Shown here: positions 15,671 through 22,184 of the stretch, one piece after another
How positions within the stretch are numbered: position 1 is the first letter of the stretch
Layout: each line of letters begins with the position of its first letter
Notes under the pieces: generated by a model
What the model was told of the DNA's origin: nothing
Database searches by the model: none
What the model saw: only the letters and a program-made list of their open reading frames with translations
Translations under genes and position numbers: made by a program
DNA from: JBDTSW01 sp039930945
GTDB lineage: Bacteria > Actinomycetota > Thermoleophilia > Solirubrobacterales > 70-9
DNA: 22,249 nucleotides
Assembly: GCA_039930945.1 (NCBI GenBank)
Contig: JBDTSW010000025.1
Coordinates: 1-22,249 of the forward strand
Reading direction: 5' to 3'

Positions 15671-16080
15671 AGGTCCGGGAACCAGATGGAGATCTCGCGT
15701 GCGGCCGACTCAACGGAGTCCGAGCCGTGAACGAGATTGAACGTGACCTCGAGGCCGTAGTCGCCTCGGATCGAGCCGGTCGCGGCCTCGACCGGGTTGG
15801 TGGCGCCGATCAGCTGCCTCGCCGCGGCCACCGCCTCGACGCCCTCCAGCACCCCGGCGACCAGCGGCCCGCCGGTGATGAACTCGACCAACTCGCCGAA
15901 GAACGGCTTGTCGGCGTGCTCGGCGTAGTGGCGGTCGGCGATCTCGGGGTCCGCGGTCAGCAGCCGCAGCGCAACGATGCTCAGGCCCTTGCGCTCGAAG
16001 CGCGCCAGCACCTCGCCTGTCAGTCCCCGTTCGAAGGCGTCCGGCTTGATCAGGATCAGGGTGCGAGAGCGCTCGCTCAT
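15667..16080 (-). CDS. ndk: Nucleoside diphosphate kinase
   Basis: Ndk moves the terminal phosphate from ATP to nucleoside diphosphates and so balances (d)NTP pools. The 137-residue protein begins RTLILIKPDAFERGLTGEVL and contains YAEHADKPFF and GATNPVEAATGSIRGDYG. The catalytic histidine is His118, in the NLVHGSDS block. Length and motifs are entirely regular. The ATG overlaps the stop of the zinc-ribbon gene as ATGA, and the stop overlaps the probable CTG start of maf. The neighbour maf also acts on nucleotide pools. Confidence 0.98.
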   Translation of the reverse strand: MSERSRTLILIKPDAFERGLTGEVLARFERKGLSIVALRLLTADPEIADRHYAEHADKPFFGELVEFITGGPLVAGVLEGVEAVAAARQLIGATNPVEAATGSIRGDYGLEVTFNLVHGSDSVESAAREISIWFPDL

Positions 16081-16853
16081 GTCTTCGCCGGCCGCGAGCG
16101 CTCCTCGCTGCCTCCGTCGCCCGTCGGACTGGGCGGCGGCACATCCTCGCGAGCGGCGGGCTGCTCCTTGGTGTTGGCGGCGCGCTGCTGGCCCGTGCGG
16201 GCGGGGCGAGAGCCCGACTGCCTGGTGGCGGTCTTCTTTGCGCGCGCGGGCGCCGGCGCCTTGGACGCCGGCTTGCGGGCGTCGTCAGCCGGCTTGCGCT
16301 CGCCCTTGGCGGGCCGGCGCCTGCGCGGTGGCGCGCTCGGTGCCGCCTGACGCGTGGCCGGCGCCCGGGCACCCTTGGGCGCCCGGCGAGCCGGGGGCTG
16401 GGCGGACTGCCGGTTCGGCGCCTCGCAATAGGGGCAGAGCGCCCAGCGGGGCTCGATCGGCTTGCCGCAAGACTCGCAGGGGTCCTTGACTCGGGCGCGG
16501 CAGCTCGGGCAGCGCAGGTAGCTGCGCTCGATCGGGAAGGCGCAGTTCGGGCACGACTGCTCCTCGAGCTGGCGCAGGCGCAGCTCCGAGGCCCTGATCT
16601 CGAGCTCGCGCTCGTGCTGATCCTCGAGGAACTCCGGCGGGCGCAGGATCGAGTAGATGATCGGGCCGGCAATCGGCAGCACCGAGAGCACCACCGAACA
16701 GCCGATGAGGACGCCGTCGTCGATGCGCCGGCGGGCGTCGAGGTACGTCCAGGCGATCAGGGCCAGGTAGATGAACACCAGGCAGAGGACGAGGACGTTG
16801 ACGGCGAGGTTGAGCCCGTCGTTGGTGATCCCGAAGAGGGCGAGCGCAGGCAT
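16077..16853 (-). CDS. Membrane-anchored double zinc-ribbon protein with Ala/Lys/Arg-rich tail
   Basis: This 258-residue protein has two N-terminal membrane helices (about 14-38 and 47-70), an amphipathic Glu/Arg linker (78-99), and then two zinc ribbons. The first is formed by CPNC (101-104) and CPSC (115-118), the second by CESC (126-129) and CPYC (140-143). The last ~110 residues are low-complexity Ala/Lys/Arg/Pro, likely disordered and basic. Zinc ribbons with this spacing occur in many uncharacterised bacterial membrane proteins; no specific function can be named. The basic tail would sit in the cytoplasm with the ribbons and could bind nucleic acid or the membrane, which is inference. 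It is coupled to ndk by an ATGA overlap. The start at 16853 lacks a well-placed Shine-Dalgarno sequence. Confidence 0.85.
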   Translation of the reverse strand: MPALALFGITNDGLNLAVNVLVLCLVFIYLALIAWTYLDARRRIDDGVLIGCSVVLSVLPIAGPIIYSILRPPEFLEDQHERELEIRASELRLRQLEEQSCPNCAFPIERSYLRCPSCRARVKDPCESCGKPIEPRWALCPYCEAPNRQSAQPPARRAPKGARAPATRQAAPSAPPRRRRPAKGERKPADDARKPASKAPAPARAKKTATRQSGSRPARTGQQRAANTKEQPAAREDVPPPSPTGDGGSEERSRPAKT

Positions 16854-16920
16854 GGAAGCGCGGAAGTCTAGTTCCTCGCATCGGGCGAGCGCGCAGGGCG
16901 GCGCCCAAGGCGGGCGCGCT

Positions 16921-17040
16921 CTAGAGGAAGGCCCTGCCGAAGAGGTAGCCGAGACCGAAGAAGACGAGGATCACGATCGCGACCACGGCCGCGACCAGGC
17001 CCATCATCTGCAGGAGCTCGGAGCGTGCCTCACGATCCAT
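16921..17040 (-). CDS. 39-residue single-pass membrane microprotein
   Basis: From ATG at 17040 the frame encodes a charged, amphipathic head (MDREARSELLQMMG) and one membrane helix (about residues 15-36) ending in FGRAFL. The longer open frame upstream is out-of-frame folC and is discarded. The gene begins 11 nt inside the end of folC, a typical coupled overlap, and lies 67 nt before the zinc-ribbon gene. I do not recognise a family. The clean hydrophobic segment, the positively charged tail end and the coupled position support a real gene. Such microproteins often bind larger membrane complexes; the zinc-ribbon membrane protein next door is a possible partner. It could be a chance reading frame. 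Confidence 0.6.
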   Translation of the reverse strand: MDREARSELLQMMGLVAAVVAIVILVFFGLGYLFGRAFL

Positions 17041-18265
17041 AGCCAAGAAGGTAGTGCGAACCGGCCAGCAGCGCCACCCCGCCGCGCTCGCGTGCGAGCC
17101 GGCGGGCACGGGACACGGCCTCCGCGGGATCGGCGACCTCTTCGACCGAGGCCACGCCGGCCGCGCGCGCCGCGGCCGCCAGCTCGGCGACCGGCACCAC
17201 CGTGGTCCCGGGGCGGCCGGTGTCCACCAGGCGCCCGGCCGGGACCTCGGTGCAGATCGCCGCGGCGAGGGTGGGCCCCAGCGCCGCCATGATCCCGGCG
17301 GCATCCTTGTCGGCGAGGACGGCGATGCAGGCGACCACCGGCCGCCGACCGGCGATCTCGGCGAGGGCCTCGGCCAGGGCCGCGGCGCCGTCGGGGTTGT
17401 GGGCCGCGTCGAGGACGATCGGCGGCTCGCCCTCGAGGACCTCCATCCTGCCCGGCAGCGCCACTCGCCCGCCGACGCTGGCGACCAGCTCGGCCTCGAG
17501 AGGCCCGGCGATCACCTCGGCGGCGGCGACGGCGACGGCGAGGTTGCGCCGCAGGTAGGGCGCTCGGCCTCCGAGCCCGTCGAGGGGCCGGGGCTCGGAG
17601 GCGTCCACCAGGACCGCGTGGCGTTGCGCGGCGGTGCGCTCGGCCAGCGCTCGCACCTCGGCGCTGAGCGCGCCGACTACGAGCGCGGAGTGATCACGCA
17701 GGACCGCCAGCTTCTCGGCGGCGATCTCGAGCTCGGTCTCCCCCAGCCACCGGGTGTGTTCGAGGCCGATCGAGGTCAGTGCGGTGGCCCGCGAGGGAAG
17801 CACGTTGGTCGCGTCGAGGCGGCCCCCCAACCCCGCCTCGACAACGGCCACCCGCACCCCGGCGGCCGCGAAGGCGACCATCGCGGCGGCGGTCATCGCT
17901 TCGAACTGGGTGACGACATCGCCCTCCTCCAGGGTGCGGTTGACGGCCGGGACCGACTGGGCGACGCGCTCGACGGCGTCGGCAAAGGCCTGCTCGCCGA
18001 TCTCGGCGCCGCCCACCCACAGCCGCTCGCTCCAGCGCTCGGCGTGCGGCGAGAAGTAGGCGCCGGTGCCGATCCCGGCCGCCTCCAGCAGTTCGGCGGT
18101 CATCGCCGTCACCGAGGACTTGCCGTTGGTCCCGACGACGTGGATCGAGCCGAACCGCCGCTGCGGCATCCCCAGCAGCGAGAGCAGACGCTGGATCCGA
18201 TCGAGGCCGAAGCGCCAGCCGATCGGCTCGAGCGAGCCCAGATACGCGCCCGGGTCCAGGCTCAG
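17030..18265 (-). CDS. folC: Bifunctional folylpolyglutamate synthase / dihydrofolate synthase, probable CTG start
   Basis: FolC adds glutamate to dihydropteroate and to reduced folates. The first in-frame ATG (18169) would start at MPQRRF, only 14 residues before the P-loop. The 32 codons upstream encode a typical FolC N-terminus (AYLGSLEPIGWRFGLDR, then IQRLLSLLG) and contain no ATG, GTG or TTG. The CTG at 18265 overlaps the valS stop as CTGA and has GAGG 7 nt upstream, so it is the chosen start; a second CTG lies at 18259. The product is 411 residues, normal for the family. Motifs: GTNGKSS P-loop (45-51), VVEAGLGGRLDATNV, the SIGLEHTRWLG block, and VLDAAHNPDGAAAL of the C-terminal ligase domain. 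The product is certain. Confidence 0.94.
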   Translation of the reverse strand: MSLDPGAYLGSLEPIGWRFGLDRIQRLLSLLGMPQRRFGSIHVVGTNGKSSVTAMTAELLEAAGIGTGAYFSPHAERWSERLWVGGAEIGEQAFADAVERVAQSVPAVNRTLEEGDVVTQFEAMTAAAMVAFAAAGVRVAVVEAGLGGRLDATNVLPSRATALTSIGLEHTRWLGETELEIAAEKLAVLRDHSALVVGALSAEVRALAERTAAQRHAVLVDASEPRPLDGLGGRAPYLRRNLAVAVAAAEVIAGPLEAELVASVGGRVALPGRMEVLEGEPPIVLDAAHNPDGAAALAEALAEIAGRRPVVACIAVLADKDAAGIMAALGPTLAAAICTEVPAGRLVDTGRPGTTVVPVAELAAAARAAGVASVEEVADPAEAVSRARRLARERGGVALLAGSHYLLGYGS

Positions 18266-20847
18266 CCCAGTTCCTCGAGCTCAGCCCGGTAGGCGTCGAG
18301 CTTGTGGCGCTCGGCCTCGACGACCTCCGGCGGCGCCTTGGCGACAAAGCCCTCGTTCGCCAATCTGCGCTCGCCGCGCTCGACCTCGGAGCGCAGCTCG
18401 GCGCGACGCTCCTCGATCCGCCTGCCGACCTCCCCGGCATCGACCTCGTCGGAGCCGAGGATCTCCAGCCGTCCGATCGTCGCCAGCGCCTCGCCCTTGG
18501 CCCCATCCAGCGAGAGGCGCGCCAGGCGCCCCACCAGCTCGTGCGGCGGCTCGCCGGTGGTGACGCGCGCCGAGAGCACGCTGCCGGCGGCGACGCCAAC
18601 GAGGTCGCGCCACCGCCGCACGTCCCGGGTCAGCGCGATCAGTTCCTCGACCTCGGCCTCGGCGGCCTCGTCGACGAGTGCGTGGTCGGCCCCGGGAAAC
18701 GGTGAGACCACCAGCGGTCGCCGGCCGGCGCCATCGGGCAGGTAGCTCCAGATCTCCTCGCTGACGAAGGGCATCAGCGGGTGGGCGAGCGCCAAGACCC
18801 GTTCGATCACGTGCAGCAGGTTGGCGGAGACCTCCCGCTCGCCCTCGTACAGGCGCGGCTTGACGATCTCCAGATACCAATCGCACAGCTCGGACCAAAA
18901 GAAGGCGTAGAAGTCGAGCGCGGCGTGGGCGAAGTCGTAGCTGTCGAGCTTGCCGCCCACCGACTCGACCGTTCGCTGCAGCCGCGAGAGGATCCAGCGG
19001 TCCTCGATCCTCGCCGGGGTCGCGGCGGGCTCGGCCTCGGCCGCGTTCAGCAAGACCAGGCGGGAGGCGTTCCACATCTTGTTCGCGAGATCCCGGCCCT
19101 GCTGCACCTTGGCGGCCGAATAGCGCACGTCCTGCGTCGAGGACATCGCCAGCAGACCGAAGCGCAGCGCGTCGGCGCCATGGACGTCGATCTCGTCGAG
19201 AGGGTCGATGCCGTTGCCAAGCGACTTCGACATCCTGCGGCCGTCGGGTGCCTGGATCACCGAGTGCACGTAGACGTCGGAGAAGGGGACGTCGCCGGTG
19301 AACTCCAGGCCCATCATGATCATCCGGGCTACCCACAGAAAGAGGATGTCGCGGGCGGTGGTGAGGAAGTCGGTCGGATAGAAGGCCCGCTGCAGTGGGT
19401 CGTCGGCATCGGGCCAGCCGAGGGTCGCAAAGGGCCAAAGCGCCGAGGAGAACCAGGTGTCGAGAACGTCCTCCTCCTGGCGCAGCTCGCCCGGCGCGAT
19501 GCCCCGCTCGCGCGCCGCCTCTATCGCCAGCTCCTCGGACTCGGCGACGATCACCTCACCGTCCGGCCCGTACCAGACCGGGATCCTGTGCCCCCACCAA
19601 AGCTGGCGGGAAACGCACCACGGCCGGATCTCGTGCATCCAGTCGAGGTAGACCCGCTTCCACTGATCGGGAGCGATCCGGACCCGGTCGTCCTGGACGG
19701 CCTCGATCGCCGGCCCGGCGAGCTCGTCCATCCGGCAGAACCACTGCAGCGAGATCAGGGGCTCGATCCGCTCCCCCGAGCGCTGCGAGTAGGGGACCGA
19801 GTGCTCGTAGGGCTCCTCCGCCCGCAGCAGGCCCTGCTCGCGCAGCGCTGCCACCACCGCCTCCCGGGCGTCGGAGATCGACATCCCGGCGTAAGCCTCG
19901 CCGGCCTCGGCATTCATCAGGCCGTCCTCGCCGATCACCGAGATCTCCTCCAGCCCGTGGGCGCGACCGATCTCAAAGTCGTTGATGTCGTGGCCCGGGG
20001 TGATCTTCAGCGCACCCGTTCCGAACTCCGTGTCGACGTGGTCGTCGGCGATGATCGGCAGCCGGCGGCCGACCAGCGGCAGGATCGCCTCGCGCCCGAC
20101 GAGCGAGCCGTAACGCTCGTCGCTGGGGTTGACCGCGATCGCGGTGTCCGCCAGCATCGTCTCCGGGCGCACGGTGGCGACCGTGATCACCTGATCCGAG
20201 CCCTCCAGCGGGTAGTCGATCGAGAACAGGGTGTCGGCCACCTGCCGGTTGAAGACCTCGAGGTCGGAGATCACCGAGCGAGACCCCACGTCCCAGTTGA
20301 CCATGTAGTTGTCGCGGTAGATGAAGCCCTTCTGATGGAGGGCGACGAACACCTTGTGAACCGCGCGCACGTAGCCCTCGTCGAGGGTGAACCGCTCGCG
20401 CTCGTAGTCGCAGGAGGCGCCCAGGCGCTTGTACTGGGAGACGATCGTCGCGCCGTGCTTGCGCCTCCACTCCCAGGCGCGCTCGAGGAACGCCTCCCGT
20501 CCGAGCTCGTGGCGCGACGTGCCCTCGGCCCGCAGCTCCTTCTCGAGCACCGCGTGCACCGCGATCGAAGCGTGATCGGTGCCCAGCGTCCACAGGGCGT
20601 TGCGCCCCTGCATGCGGCGCATCCGCGCGAGCACGTCCTGCATCGTGCCGTTGAGGGCATGCCCCATATGCAGGGCCCCGGTGACGTTCGGCGGCGGGAT
20701 CGCGATCGAGAAGTTCTCCTCGGGCGTGCCCTCGGCCGGCGGATGGAAGTAACCGCCCTCCATCCAGCTGGCGAAGATCGGGCCCTCGACCGCCGCCGGG
20801 TCCCAGCGCGTCGTCGCCTCCAGCCTCTGCAGCCGCTCGCCGTCCAT
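18262..20847 (-). CDS. valS: Valyl-tRNA synthetase
   Basis: ValS charges tRNA-Val and edits misactivated threonine. The 861-residue protein has the class I signatures PPPNVTGALHMGH (HIGH motif, His60 to His63) and RMSKS (538-542). The editing domain lies between them (ATVRPETMLADTAIAVNP, GTGALKITPGHD). The WCVSRQLWWGHRIPVWY block is family-typical, and the anticodon-binding domain is followed by a C-terminal coiled-coil arm (last ~60 residues). The start ATG at 20847 is 39 nt from the divergent plus-strand gene; the very long open frame further upstream is antisense to that gene. Length is normal. It heads the minus-strand gene train, and its stop overlaps the folC start. Confidence 0.97.
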   Translation of the reverse strand: MDGERLQRLEATTRWDPAAVEGPIFASWMEGGYFHPPAEGTPEENFSIAIPPPNVTGALHMGHALNGTMQDVLARMRRMQGRNALWTLGTDHASIAVHAVLEKELRAEGTSRHELGREAFLERAWEWRRKHGATIVSQYKRLGASCDYERERFTLDEGYVRAVHKVFVALHQKGFIYRDNYMVNWDVGSRSVISDLEVFNRQVADTLFSIDYPLEGSDQVITVATVRPETMLADTAIAVNPSDERYGSLVGREAILPLVGRRLPIIADDHVDTEFGTGALKITPGHDINDFEIGRAHGLEEISVIGEDGLMNAEAGEAYAGMSISDAREAVVAALREQGLLRAEEPYEHSVPYSQRSGERIEPLISLQWFCRMDELAGPAIEAVQDDRVRIAPDQWKRVYLDWMHEIRPWCVSRQLWWGHRIPVWYGPDGEVIVAESEELAIEAARERGIAPGELRQEEDVLDTWFSSALWPFATLGWPDADDPLQRAFYPTDFLTTARDILFLWVARMIMMGLEFTGDVPFSDVYVHSVIQAPDGRRMSKSLGNGIDPLDEIDVHGADALRFGLLAMSSTQDVRYSAAKVQQGRDLANKMWNASRLVLLNAAEAEPAATPARIEDRWILSRLQRTVESVGGKLDSYDFAHAALDFYAFFWSELCDWYLEIVKPRLYEGEREVSANLLHVIERVLALAHPLMPFVSEEIWSYLPDGAGRRPLVVSPFPGADHALVDEAAEAEVEELIALTRDVRRWRDLVGVAAGSVLSARVTTGEPPHELVGRLARLSLDGAKGEALATIGRLEILGSDEVDAGEVGRRIEERRAELRSEVERGERRLANEGFVAKAPPEVVEAERHKLDAYRAELEELG

Positions 20848-20855
20848 CGCGGCCG

Positions 20856-20861
20856 ATGTTA
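20856..20861 (-). promoter_or_regulatory. Candidate -10 box of valS (leaderless arrangement)
   Basis: TAACAT, matching the actinobacterial TANNNT -10 pattern, lies 8 nt before the valS ATG. That spacing would place transcription start at or next to the A of the start codon, giving a leaderless mRNA. No good -35 is visible, and there is no Shine-Dalgarno sequence in the 8 nt. This is inferred from spacing alone. Confidence 0.4.
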
Positions 20862-20873
20862 TTGACGCTGCAC

Positions 20874-20879
20874 TAGCGT
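20874..20879 (+). promoter_or_regulatory. Candidate -10 box of the aldo/keto reductase gene (leaderless arrangement)
   Basis: TAGCGT (TANNNT pattern) ends 7 nt before the ATG at 20887, again fitting a leaderless transcript. A TTGACG at 20862-20867 is too close to be its -35. The two divergent -10 candidates sit 12 bp apart within a 39-bp gap, so polymerases for the two genes would compete. Confidence 0.35.
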
Positions 20880-20886
20880 TCGGGGC

Positions 20887-22038
20887 ATGCCCGACCCCGG
20901 CTGCACAGCGATCGGAACCTGGAGCGGCGGTCGCTTCATGCGCTTCGGCGAGCAGCTCTCCGAGGAGCGCCTGGGATCGCTGCTGCGCCCCGGCGAGGGG
21001 ATCGACACGGTGATCACCGCCGACGCCTACGGCCAGGGCGACGCCGACGCGCTGCTCGGGCGAGCCCTGCAGGGGGTGGATCGCGACGCCTACAGCCTCG
21101 TCGGCGCGGTCGGCCACGACTTCTACGAGGGCGAGCGCCAGGGGCCGAAGGGCTTCCCGCGCTTCACCGATCCCGAGCTGCGCGGTCCGGACGCCTACGG
21201 CGGCTACCTGCGGATGGCCACCGAGCGCTCGCTGGAGCGCCTGGGCGCCGACGCCTTCGACCTCCTGCTCCTGCACAACCCGGACCGCACGGGGTATGAG
21301 AGCGAGGCCGTCTGGGACGGGATGGAGGCGCTGCGCGAGGCCGGTCTGGCGCGGTCGATCGGGATCGCCCCGGGCCCGGCCAACGGCTTCACCCTGGACC
21401 TGGTCAACTGCCTCGAGCGCTTCGGCGACCGGATCGACTGGGCGATGGTGATCCTCAACCCGCTCGAGCCCTGGCCGGGCGAGCTTTGCCTGGGGGCCGC
21501 CGCCAGCCACCAGGTCAGGGTGATCACCCGCGTCGTCGACTATGGCGGGCTGTTCTGGGGGGACCTGCGCCCCGACGCCCCGATGGGCGAGCATGACCAC
21601 CGCCGCTTCCGCCCCGACGGCTGGGTCGAGGCGGGGCTGGAGAAGCTGGAGCGGCTGCGGCCCATCGGCGAGCGCGCCGGCCTCACCCCGATCCAGCTCG
21701 CCTGCGCCTGGAACCTGTCCCACCCCGCGATCGAGTGCACGGTGCCGACCCTGATCCAGGAGGCGGGGGCGACCGCGCGCCCGGTCGAGGACAAGCGGCG
21801 CGACCTCGCCGCGCTTCCCGCCGATGCCCGGCTCGACCCCGACGCCGCCGCGGCGATCCGCGAGATCGGCGACAACAGCGGCTCGATGCGCCTCAAGGGC
21901 GCCAGCCCCGAGCACGAGGGGCCAGAGCGGCCCGACGGCTGGGCGCTGAGCAAGGAGCTGGTCGAGGCCGGGCGGCGCTTCGGGGTCGACCCCGAGGTTG
22001 ACCTGCGGGCCGGCCCGCAGGTACGCTCCCGGGCGTGA
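20887..22038 (+). CDS. Aldo/keto reductase family protein with altered catalytic tetrad
   Basis: The 383-residue protein has the (beta/alpha)8 aldo/keto reductase layout: TADAYGQGDADALLG near residue 50, SLERLGADAFDLLLLHNPD near 115-133, GLARSIGIAPG near 155, and AGLTPIQLACAWNLSHPAI in the C-terminal part. Canonical members use Asp, Tyr, Lys and His. Aligning by eye, Tyr48 and His130 are kept. The Asp position (five before the Tyr) is Ile43, and the Lys position (normally in an ATKVG-like strand) is Ala74 in LVGAVGHD. It may therefore be a non-reductase or a pseudoenzyme. Length exceeds the usual ~320-340, mainly through a C-terminal extension rich in Asp/Glu/Arg. Transcribed divergently from valS; substrate unknown. 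Family call is good, activity is not assured. Confidence 0.85.
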   Translation: MPDPGCTAIGTWSGGRFMRFGEQLSEERLGSLLRPGEGIDTVITADAYGQGDADALLGRALQGVDRDAYSLVGAVGHDFYEGERQGPKGFPRFTDPELRGPDAYGGYLRMATERSLERLGADAFDLLLLHNPDRTGYESEAVWDGMEALREAGLARSIGIAPGPANGFTLDLVNCLERFGDRIDWAMVILNPLEPWPGELCLGAAASHQVRVITRVVDYGGLFWGDLRPDAPMGEHDHRRFRPDGWVEAGLEKLERLRPIGERAGLTPIQLACAWNLSHPAIECTVPTLIQEAGATARPVEDKRRDLAALPADARLDPDAAAAIREIGDNSGSMRLKGASPEHEGPERPDGWALSKELVEAGRRFGVDPEVDLRAGPQVRSRA

Positions 22039-22060
22039 AGCGCGTCCTGCTCGAAACGAC

Positions 22061-22091
22061 TTGCGGGAAACGCGGCCGAACGCGGTAAAAC
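22061..22091 (+). promoter_or_regulatory. Candidate promoter upstream of the riboswitch-like element
   Basis: TTGCGG (22061-22066) and TAAAAC (22086-22091) are 19 nt apart on the plus strand; GGTAAA at 17 nt is an alternative -10. Transcription would begin near 22098, about 10 nt before the 5' stem of the RNA-like element. It lies just past the aldo/keto reductase stop, so the downstream gene probably has its own promoter. Box quality is moderate. Confidence 0.35.
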
Positions 22092-22104
22092 CTGGCCATG
22101 GCAG

Positions 22105-22184
22105 ATCGACAGGGGGAGTAGCCGTACACCAAGGGCGTCGGCAAGCCGCTGCCGATGCCAAGTCGGCGGGGTCCTTCTGTCACG
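22105..22184 (+). ncRNA. Candidate yybP-ykoY-type manganese riboswitch
   Basis: The segment opens with GACAG (22108-22112) that can pair with CTGTC (22177-22181) as an outer stem. Just inside the 5' arm is GGGGGAGTAGCC (22112-22123), the hallmark of the yybP-ykoY motif. Next, GGCGTCGGCA (22134-22143) and TGCCGATGCC (22150-22159) form a 10-bp hairpin with one G-U pair and a 6-nt loop. Inside the 3' arm GGCGGGGTCCTT resembles the GGCGAGACCTT that closes the motif. Known members sense Mn2+ and control exporters such as MntP, TerC-like or GDT1/TMEM165-type proteins. It is shorter than most members and the 3' loop is not a perfect match. The controlled gene would lie to the right of the window; none is visible here. 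Confidence 0.5.

Noticed and set aside
18781..20865. 694-codon open frame on the plus strand
   Set aside because: Antisense to valS, whose synthetase motifs are unambiguous.
20848..22161. Upstream extension of the valS frame by about 440 codons
   Set aside because: It is antisense to the aldo/keto reductase gene and has no synthetase-like sequence; ValS of 861 residues from 20847 is already full length.
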